Shown here in pieces: positions 55,200 through 64,000 of a stretch of 64,000 nucleotides of DNA (the stretch's first letter is position 1; every line of letters begins with the position of its first letter). This stretch comes from Apostichopus japonicus. Taxonomy: Eukaryota; Echinodermata; Holothuroidea; Aspidochirotida; Stichopodidae. Location of the stretch: assembly GCF_037975245.1 (NCBI RefSeq), contig NC_092571.1, positions 14,937,917 through 15,001,916 on the forward strand, read 5' to 3'. The position numbers were made by a program, and so were the translations under genes. A model generated the notes under the pieces. The model saw nothing but the letters and a program-made list of their open reading frames with translations, ran no database searches and had not been told where the DNA came from.

Positions 55200-55989
55200 G
55201 TCTATAGAATACATGGAATAAAACATTTGTTAAGACTCCTTTATATCTTTTTAACAAAACTTTAATTGGACAGTGAAACTCTCTGTCGATCAGTTTAATA
55301 GATTGACTGAGGATGTTCTCAACTTTCTCTTAGTATGCAGACTACTTATACGTCAGTGCTCAAACCTTGATACTGACAGAATGGCACTGAGTTCTGGTTG
55401 CCATCGTATTATACTTCTGCAAGTCAATGCGCTTACATTCCGATGAACAATAAGATGCGGGCATAACTGGGACGTCGACAGTTGTACAGATTAAGCCAAA
55501 CACGTAATGGGCTCTATAACACTATTTGTCAAAACACGTTTGATATTCTAACCGGTATTTTTTCTTATGGCCACCTTCACTTCACATCTGAACAATGTAT
55601 AGCTGAAGTGGTTGATGTCTACCGACAAAGGTTTATTTCCTGTCATATTATGTTATATTGTTCAGACGTGTACGACAGGAGGTGTTCTCAATATACGAAT
55701 ACTTCAGGACCCAGACTGCAACATTGACTTTATAATAGTGCTGCAATAATAACACTATATTCATTCTAATGTTGGACGTGTAACGAAGGAAGAGCAATAA
55801 ACTAGCTCATATATAGTTAGTTCTGATTCTGTAAGGTACGTATGCGATTCCATTTAACTTTTCATATGCTGTCTCCAACTGTCAGTTGGGTCGAGTTAGT
55901 CGAAATCTATAGTGATGCAAAACTCGGCCTCTGAAATCAAAAACGTTATGTCCTTATATAAAAAGAATTAATAAAATCGAAAACTGCGA

Positions 55990-56299
55990 GGGGCAACCAG
56001 GAGCCGGAAGGATTGGAGGATGAAAGTCATGGTCATCACCAGGGGTCGGACACGACTCGACGGCACAAGGTAACAAGGTAATAAAATCATTACTGTATAA
56101 TATACATTTTAAGAAACAGTCGCCCAGGAAAGAACCTGGGCTCGAAAACCAAACTACCGAACCACTGATCCGCTCTCAACCCCAGTCACCTTGCATCGGG
56201 ACTGTGGCTGTGTGATCATCGTCTGGTGTGCATCACCATTCCCCTCGAAAGGGAACAGATACTATACACATGATCTTAGCCAAAAGGTCGAGAAGCGTA
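55990..56299 (-). mobile_element. Repeat with U2 snRNA-like head (candidate SINEU-type element)
   Basis: On the - strand, 56299-56253 matches the 5' end of U2 snRNA: CGCTTCTCGaCCTTTTGGCT, AAGATCA, then GTATCTGTTC. There are about three substitutions and a 2-nt insertion inside the branch-site recognition stretch. After U2 position ~45 the sequence diverges completely into an unrelated body that ends near 55990 with GTGCCGTCGAGTCGTGTCCG, a retroposon-like 3' segment. It is therefore not a U2 gene. The right border is clear; the left border is a guess. Confidence 0.6.
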
Positions 56300-56634
56300 A
56301 TATTATATTCCAATCGAAAACTGACAAGGAAAGATAAAATAAGACATGTTTAAGGGAAGGAAGGGAAAGTTGTATGTATACTGTATTGAATGGTTTATGA
56401 CTCGCAGTGAAGGGGGTTTCATGCTGTTGTTTTACCGGATGGATCTCATGTTGCAAGTCATGTGCCAGTATTTACATAGCTTAGAAAAGAATGATGCAAA
56501 GTTAAACAAATGCAACGGAAAGTGCAGATTTTATTCCTCATCATTATACAACTTTGATCAATGTTTTACCGGCCATGAGCGACAATTCTTAAGCTATATA
56601 CAGTATATTAAGACGATGGAATGACGCCCTATAC

Positions 56635-57159
56635 CAGGGGTTCCCTAACTGGGGTGCATGAACCCCCAGGGGGTGCGTGAGTCCATCCCAGGAGGTTCGC
56701 GAGACGTTTCTGAAAGTCAAAACTAGAGTACTTTTTGTTGAACTACAATCTGATATATCATATAATCTAGTAATGTACAAAAGTCGTACCTATCGACAAA
56801 CTCTTTTCGCGTACCATACTCATATGTTGCTATAGTTAAGTATTACCGTACCGTGCATGTGATAAATAACTGAATTATGAAACAGACACAGGCCGCATGA
56901 CTCTAGTGAAGTTGGTGTACACATGACATGTACGTCGTAAAGAGCTGATCTGATCTTGAAGTTTTCAAATAAATATTTGTCCATCTCTTGTGTTTTTTAC
57001 ATTAAAATATTACACTATGAACTTGATCTTTTACAAAGCACTGTCATGCGTATTATAGTATAATAATGACCCCCAGATCGTGACTTGAAAAGTTGTGGAT
57101 TCGTGGACAACTCTGACATCCTCTGGGGGTTCGTGGGGGATAAAGTTAAGGAAACCTTG
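56635..57159. mobile_element. hAT-like MITE, family E copy 2 with an internal insertion
   Basis: It has the same ends as the copy at 54883. Flanks ccctatac and ccctattc match at 7 of 8 positions. Between about 56805 and 57005 there is about 200 bp not present in the other two copies. Confidence 0.85.
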
Positions 57160-57784
57160 CCCTATTCCCCTCCCCCCCCCCCCCCCAAGAAAAGTACCAC
57201 TCGTGGAAAAGAAGTTTCCATAAAGCTTTTCTTCTTGGAAAATATGCTTTTGGGATTGGTATTCCAAGAAATAATATGGTTTTAATGTTCACCGTACAAA
57301 AAAATAATACAGTACAGAAGTCAACAAGTTTGCGATCGTCAATAACATTACGCAATCACCGCGTTAGCGCCCGCCTAACACACATACATTCCTTCTTGTG
57401 CACTGACAAACTTCTCCCATCTTGCAATAAATAGTTTTTAATCTGCAGCAGTGTAGAATATATTTAATTTCATAAATTATAATGCAACAATATTTATGGT
57501 CATGATATTAATCTGCCATTTGACCAAAACCTTTCAAAAGGGTATCGTGTGTTTGGAAAGTACTTTACTTACCAATTCGTGTATAAGAAACCCGAAATTA
57601 GATTTATGATTAATTTAAAAGAGGGTTAATGAGCAAGAGAAAATGGAATGATTTCTTTCGGTTGTCAACGATACCTCGCCAAGTTACCTTTTCGTGTTAG
57701 TGCAAAATACAAAGTATGCCAGACTCCAGTATTTCAACAACAAAAAAATCTTTAATTTTTTTGTCATGCTTTCTGGGTTTATCC

Positions 57785-57887
57785 CCTCCTCCTCCTCCTC
57801 CTCCTCCTCCTCCTCCTCCTCCTCCTCCTCCTCCTCCTCCTCCTCCTCCTCCTCCTCCTCTCTCTCTCTATATATATATATATATGA
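57785..57887. repeat. (CTC)n then (TC)n then (TA)n
   Basis: About 25 copies of CCT/CTC passing into CTCTCTCTC and TATATATA. Open frames across it are artefacts. Confidence 0.95.
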
Positions 57888-59729
57888 ATATTGATGAGTA
57901 CGATTTTAAGGTCACCTCTTAATTTTGCTACTTGAATACGGGTTTGGTATTTTTTTTAATAAAGTTCAAAACATTTGATATCGTAGCTACAACAACAACA
58001 AAATGGAAAACCTCTCCAATATGATTTTTGTTTTATTTGTTTCCAAGCTCTCCGTTGTATTCTATCTCTCTCTCTCTCTCTCTCTCTCCATTTTCCAAAT
58101 CTTCCTCCTTATATTTATCTCTACATCTCCTTTGATTGAATTCATTCAAAATCGATAATTTACGTTCAGCTCTTTCAAATCTCGTTTTATTTAAATTGAA
58201 CAGAATACGCATAATAATTGATTCCCTACTTTAGTCTCTTCATCCCTTTTCTTTATTTCATTCTCTCTCTCTCTCCCAATCTTTATTTTGATTTTAAGAA
58301 CGTGGATAAGATACACGGCTTTGTAATATTGTCTTACAAACACAATTTGACTACAGCGAATCAGAGAGTTCTGTTCTATTGTGAACAAAGAAATGAAGTC
58401 GCCATTTTTGTTACCATAGCAACAGAATCTACAGCGACGCGTTTATTTGAAATGAAGGACAATATTTTCTCCTGCACATTTTTTTTCTTCTTCTTTCATC
58501 TCTTTTTGACGGTAACAAACGTCTGGCAATAACCAATTCCGTAGATTGTTCTGAAGTAATTGCCTTCAAGGTTTTAGCAATGTTGAAAGTGAATCAAAGC
58601 CGATTATTTTGCAAAGAGGGGAATATATATACCGTGTCCATATAATGTATCTATGTGTGTAGTCATTATAACTGAAATCGGTTTGTGTATCGCTGGCTTG
58701 AATTTGACAGGATAACAAGCAAAACAATACTCTTGAGCTTAAAGCTCCATGGAATTAGACAAACGGTTTATTATATTTCACAACTTATTTAGTTGTGCGT
58801 GTGTGTGTGTTTTTATATATTTTTTCCATTCTTATTTTACTTCTCTGTGGTATTTGATTCCCCAGGAGAATATATCATAAGCCATTGATACAGTGGAGTG
58901 AAGTTTGATATAACATTTCTTCGTTTAATATTTTATCAACTAATGACGGTAAAGCCAAGCCGTTTATAAAATAGTGTGATCATGGCTAATACTATCGACT
59001 TCATGGATTTAATATCTCGTAGGTCACCGAGACGCTTTTGAAAGAAGCTCGCTAAATCATCAGGAGAACAAGGCATGGTGAGTAAAACAAGCAGGTTGAG
59101 AAAAAAACCCAAGATTTTGTTATAAGCCGTTAAAAATGTAGATTCGTACAGCTTACTTATAGCAATGTCTTTCTCACACAGATGAGTATTGAAAGCAAAG
59201 TGTCGATCATCTTTTTCAGCTTTACATCAGCTATGTTAATTCATTTTTTTTTTAAGTAGCGAGATGGGCGATGTGGGGCGGTGTGGGAGATGATGGGTTA
59301 GCTTGAAAAAGCTTTTGTTTATGGGATGGAGGGTGGTCAGATTCTCGTAATAAAAAGCGATGAGGATATCCTTAGAGCAAAAGCTTTTGTCCCTCCCTCC
59401 ACTCGCTTCCGCTCCCCTCCCGATCCCATCCTCTCCTTCATCATCCTAATAACTTTATTACATAATAAAAGAACCCTTAATAATGTTGTACTGTGTTTTG
59501 AATTGTCAAGTTTCATATGAGCCCCCCCCCCCCTTATCCCACCCTTCGAATTACTTGGTGAACGACGACTCAGATCCATCCACAAAGGTCGCAATGTACA
59601 TTCATTTATCTTGTCTGATTTGAGATGCTTCAAAATATATAGCCTAGCTCCGGTATAACGGTGGAATACTATACTATTGTCATAGAAGTTAAACTGAACT
59701 GTGTAGTCACTCTTTTGGTTAGACTGAAA

Positions 59730-60370
59730 TTCACATTGATCACTTTTTACTCCTTAAGAGTGTTCACATCGAACACTTTTTACCCTATTTAGAGTGTTGA
59801 CATTGGTTCACTTTCACTCTTTTTAGAGTGGTCACATCGATTCACCTCACACACTTTTTTTAAAGTGTTCACATTGATCTCATTTTACTCTATTTAAAGT
59901 GTTCACATTGATTCACTTTCACCCTTTCTAGAGTGGTCACACTGATTCACCTTACACTCTTTTTAAAGTGTTCACAATGATCTCATTTTACTCTTTTTAG
60001 AGTGTTCACATTGATCACTTTTTACTATTTTTATAATGTTCACATTGATCCCATTTTACTCTCTTTACAGTGTTCAAATTGATTCACTTTCACTCTATTT
60101 AGAGTGGTCACATTGATTCACCTCACACTCTTTTTAAAGTGTTCACATTGATCTCATTTAACTCTTTTTAGAGTGTTCACATTGACGACTTTTTCCTTTT
60201 TTTAGAGTGATCACATTGATCACTATTCACTCTTTTTAGAGTGCTAACATTGATCACTGGTTACTCTATTTAGAGTGTTCACATTGATCACGTTGTACTA
60301 TTATTAGAGTGTTCACATTGATCACTTTGTACTATTATTAGAGTGTTCACATTGATCACTTTTTACGAAG
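59730..60370. repeat. Minisatellite, ~32-35-bp unit
   Basis: Roughly 18 diverged units of the form TTCACATTGATCACTTTTTACTCTTTTTAGAGTG. Two near-identical units at the right end (GATCACTTTGTACTATTATTAG) suggest recent local duplication. Confidence 0.9.
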
Positions 60371-60626
60371 AGAGTGTTTTCAGTCTTCTCCTCAAATTTA
60401 ATTCTTGTAAAATAATAGTAATTTTTTTTTCATTTTTAGTTTGACTTGAAGTCACTCTGTTGATTAAAGTGTATTTCAATCCTTTTTAAAAGTGATCATC
60501 CTACACACTTTCATAAGAGAACATATTTTCACTCTTTGGAATTAAAAGTGTAGACCTATACTCCGCCCGAGACTTACTATTTTTTTACTCAATATTACTG
60601 TAAGCCATTTTTCCCTATAGGAAAGC

Positions 60627-60629
<3 letters not shown>

Positions 60630-60660
<31 letters not shown>
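60630..60660. repeat. (TA)n microsatellite
   Basis: Short uninterrupted TA run. Confidence 0.9.
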
Positions 60661-60663
<3 letters not shown>

Positions 60664-61028
60664 ATCATCGTTTGATTATACCTACAGCAATATTTTTAAC
60701 TAGTGTAATCCAGTAATTACTTCAGAACAATAACATCATTTGCATGAATGATGTTATGTTATCTTTACGTCAATAGCTATTGTGACGAATACGTATACCT
60801 CACAATAGGAGAATAGGGCGTATACGTCTACGTTATAAAAGGAACAACGTATAATACGTGTTTTTCTTATAGCATTATTCATATTTCAGAAGGAGAGAAA
60901 ACTGCAATACATACAATAATGGCAAGCCAAGCCATACTGAAGAATTAAGAGGCTTTTTTTTTCATGAAGTTTTTAATATATATGCTGATTGAGAGTTAGT
61001 CTCAATAGTTTTGTGGACTGCAGCTATA

Positions 61029-61067
61029 TATAGACATATATATATATATATACATATATGTATATAC

Positions 61068-61134
<67 letters not shown>

Positions 61135-61142
61135 GTGTGTGT
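61029..61142. repeat. (TA)n microsatellite with (TG)n end
   Basis: TA tract, the left third interrupted by ACATATATGTATATACA, the right end GTGTGTGT. Confidence 0.95.
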
Positions 61143-62830
61143 GTATATACGTTTTTATCGTATATCATCGTATAGTCAAAGTGTGAATCAATGCTTAATA
61201 TTCACGTTCTCGTACTTCTCACATAGAATTATTTTTATACGCACTGCATGCATGTGTATATGCATTTACTTTCCATTAACTCTGCTTGCCTTTTGTATAT
61301 TATTGTTGAATAAAATACGATTGCATAGAATCTACAGTATACACGACGTGCACTATCACGTCCATTAAGAGAACTCTCTATCTACCGATGCGCTATCTCG
61401 CAAATTACTAAAGTCATTCTGTATATAATCGAATTGGAAGTATGAACTATATATGTATAGTAAAAAAAAAAATATTAAAAAAATAGTCAAGAATAAATGG
61501 TGTTGAATGTCATGCTATAGTGTGTGCTGTTTGCTCATATTTGGGTAAAAAAGAACAAGTTTTATGTAACAATGAAATAACAAAAACGTTAATACCTGTA
61601 TATCGAGAAACCGAAATAATCAACATCAGCAATTTAGCCTTGAAGAAGCAGTTTATAGATTTAGCACATTTCAAGGCTGCGTATCTTATACAAAAATATA
61701 TAAAAAAAACTTTTAAAAAATGAATAAAGCTATAGATGCATTGCTTACATTAAGTTACCTTATTAAGTAAAATGTATCTCTTAGTTCTTGGACTATTTAC
61801 TACATCTTATAGGGGTAACTTCTGGACGTGGTCCTCTTTAAGCGAAACGCACTAATAAGCTTAAGTAATTACCTAAAATGTACCTCAGCACAATGTTCTT
61901 GGCAATGTCTGACGTTACTTGAGAAAATCATACATTACCGTTTGTCAAGTAATCGCTTTTTGTTATCACGAGGGATAATCAATATTGGAAAGAAACGTCT
62001 TTACAAGAGTTAAAGCTTTTTCTTTTTATGATGCAAATTTAAAGCAGCCACTTTGAGTAGATTCGTGAATTTCTGATTTTTTTTTTACCACACCTAATCA
62101 AGTATCGGTTAAGATATGATTACACCAGATAAAACTTAGATTATTTTTTTAGCGAATGGATATTAAAAAAATGAGGATTTGTGTATTTTCATTCGAAACT
62201 GGAAATTTTCCTGGTAGTTTGGTGTGATATATTATTTATAACACACAAAGAGCAAATCTGAAATATAAAAAAAAGTTATAATTACGTCATTGGTTTACAT
62301 AAAGGTCGATTATTTATTATTTAGCTAAAATGGAATTGATTCTAATGGTATCGAAACTATAGTATTTATAAGATTGATCAAAATCAAGCAAACAAAAAAA
62401 AAAGGGAGAAAAGTCGCTTTAAGATCTAATCCTAGATAGTTCGAGCATTTTGATGGATTCTCCATTGATGTGAAGGTAAACAGCCCTTGAGCAGGCAATC
62501 AAATAGACACAGCTTGCCTTAACTCTGTATTTATGTGAGATGTTGAGTATGATACTGCTATAGATTGTCAAGATATCAAAAAGGTCTATGAAAACGCAAT
62601 ATGTCACTTAAGTGCCACAAAATGGCGACTTCCAAGCATAAACTTAAAAAAGGGGTTTATTTACGCCAACTGTTGTCTCAAACTGTCCGATTGGATACAT
62701 TGGATTCGATAACAACAATATATTAAGACCAAGCTTTGATAAATTGGGGGAGTCATCAAATGGCTTTAAGCACGTGTGTCTTATGTAGATGTCATCATAT
62801 TGATTTGTTGAGCGTAATCATTATGTAGCA

Positions 62831-62935
62831 ATGACAACGCCCTGTATTTTAACAGAGGGAGCTTTCATATCGGTCCTTATGTGTGTCATTCTATACTGTT
62901 CGATTTTGTTTGTATTGCGCCGAAGACGTTCGTAG
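62831..62935 (+). CDS. Possible 34-residue transmembrane micropeptide
   Basis: ATGACAACG opens 34 codons: a short polar start (MTTPCILTEG), one strong hydrophobic helix (AFISVLMCVILYCSILFVL), then RRRRS and TAG. This is the layout of a single-pass membrane micropeptide with a positive-inside stop-transfer. Directly over the stop, the +1 frame is open and reads RRLMHDEANLREYSRIF, then DEDDHKNPI and TAA at about 63014, which looks like a cytoplasmic tail. The two halves could be one protein split by a base error, by +1 recoding at TCG-TAG-A, or a chance pairing. An acceptor-like CCCTGTATTTTAACAG at 62838-62853 means it could instead be part of a spliced exon. I recognise no homologue. Confidence 0.35.
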   Translation: MTTPCILTEGAFISVLMCVILYCSILFVLRRRRS

Positions 62936-64000
62936 ACGCTTAATGCATGATGAAGCCAACTTACGCGAATATTCGCGTATATTCGATGAAGATGACCATA
63001 AAAATCCTATATAAATCTATGCAGAAAAAAAATGTGAACTTAGATTTTTGTTGCAAGATAAGTAACTGTCAAAACACTTCAGTTGTTGTTTCTTTAACTT
63101 TGTTTTTGTTTTTTTTCTTTAACTTTTCCTTCTTTGTTTTCTTGGGGTGGAGGGGGAGGGGTGGTTCTTGCTCTTCCCACACTTACTATCACTTACAGTT
63201 GCGCAGTGCGCAAGTGCAGTACGAACAATGGAATGCTCTACTGCAGGGGAACTATGTTCAGCTCAGACTTATTAAAATGCTTACTTTGTATAAAGTCATT
63301 GAATGCAGTATTTTTTGTACAAAAAACTCTTTTTAAAATGGTGAGAGTCAGTTTGAAGTCAGTTTTCAACGGCAACATGCCGATTACTGATTCACATGTA
63401 TTTAGTGATACAAGTGTACACAGGCTGTCATTCATTTTTTAGTTCTACGGTATACAGAACCGATTTTATCTCTTTTTTTATTCAAACTTTGAATGCAATG
63501 TACAATATTGATTTTATTTTACCTGTTTGATAATGCCTTTGATGGACTTTTCACGTTTCATTTTCGTCCGCATGCGGCTAAATTGTATAATAAAATAAGA
63601 AAATGATCGTAATATGTGTTTCGTAAAAACGACCGCAGGTTTAAATTATCATTAAAGTTGGTAAAAGATAGAAAGAAAGAAAGAAAAGAAAAGAAAAGAA
63701 AAGAAAAGAAGGTTGACCTTAGTTATGTTGTTGTGGGGGGGGGAGGGGCGGTCCGCCCATGTACCAGTCAGGGGGTGCATGCCACGGCGCAAAGTATGAA
63801 TACTTCGAACAAATAATAGAGAAAAAAATCAGCAACATTCACTCAAGAATGAGAATTTCTAAACACATCACAATCACTTCAAAGCTTTGCCAAACCATTT
63901 TGCATATAAACCACCTTACATAATCAAGAATTTCCCAAAGGGGAAGGGGACACCCTTCCCCTTAGACCATCTCCTAGGGACGGCATCCCCTGCACGGGGT
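62936..64000. other. Right end of window; no clear gene
   Basis: The first 80 bp hold the +1-frame tail discussed with the micropeptide. Further on are a (GAAA)n run at 63671-63709 and G-rich patches. An incomplete GGGGAAGGGGACACC...TTCCCCTTAG palindrome near 63940 looks like a MITE fragment. Confidence 0.4.

Larger units (their letters stand above)
57168..62830. other. Intergenic, no gene recognised apart from listed repeats
   Basis: Contains (CTC)n, (TC)n at 58064-58088, the minisatellite at 59730 and two (TA)n tracts. Small open frames carry no conserved words. Confidence 0.5.

Noticed and set aside
56253-56299. Functional U2 snRNA gene
   Set aside because: Identity stops after ~45 nt, and the branch-site recognition sequence carries a 2-nt insertion.

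Overview
This is an intron-rich, AT-rich animal nuclear sequence, not bacterial or viral. Long (TA)n tracts, many small inverted-repeat transposons, tRNA-headed SINE-like units and a Penelope-like retroelement sit between and inside multi-exon genes. The repeat style, the recurring TAGGCCTA-type words and the receptor types suggest a marine invertebrate deuterostome, most likely an echinoderm such as a sea cucumber. That species call is inference only.

Three protein genes can be assembled from splice sites and reading-frame phase. (1) The 3' part of a metabotropic glutamate receptor gene lies on the + strand: an exon for the end of the ligand-binding domain (4654-5010) and a large terminal exon (11881-13175) for the cysteine-rich domain, seven-helix domain and tail. 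Its 5' exons lie left of the window or were not recognised. (2) An ankyrin-repeat gene lies on the - strand (27021 down to 17065), with eight phase-compatible exons, about eight ankyrin repeats, a CxxC segment and a basic/acidic tail. It converges on the receptor gene. (3) A class A (rhodopsin-like) G-protein-coupled receptor lies on the + strand in three exons (47467-48345, 51085-51286, 52516-53681). It encodes 748 residues with unusual microswitch motifs and a long cytoplasmic tail holding about 28 consecutive glycines.

The 6.9-kb receptor intron at 5011-11880 holds a Penelope-like retroelement on the - strand with an intact reverse transcriptase and a GIY-YIG-type nuclease. It lies between two (TA)n tracts. 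A candidate minimal hammerhead ribozyme lies just 3' of its ORF on the same strand, and a clearer hammerhead core lies on the + strand about 0.5 kb from its other end, next to a tRNA-like promoter.

Non-coding DNA is dominated by hAT-like MITEs, several with exact 8-bp target duplications. There are two higher-order or exon-capturing minisatellites, a (CTTCTC)n tract of about 620 bp in a receptor intron, and a repeat whose head matches the first ~45 nt of U2 snRNA. Near the right end is a possible 34-codon transmembrane micropeptide. I see no CRISPR array, operon, or intact tRNA or rRNA gene.
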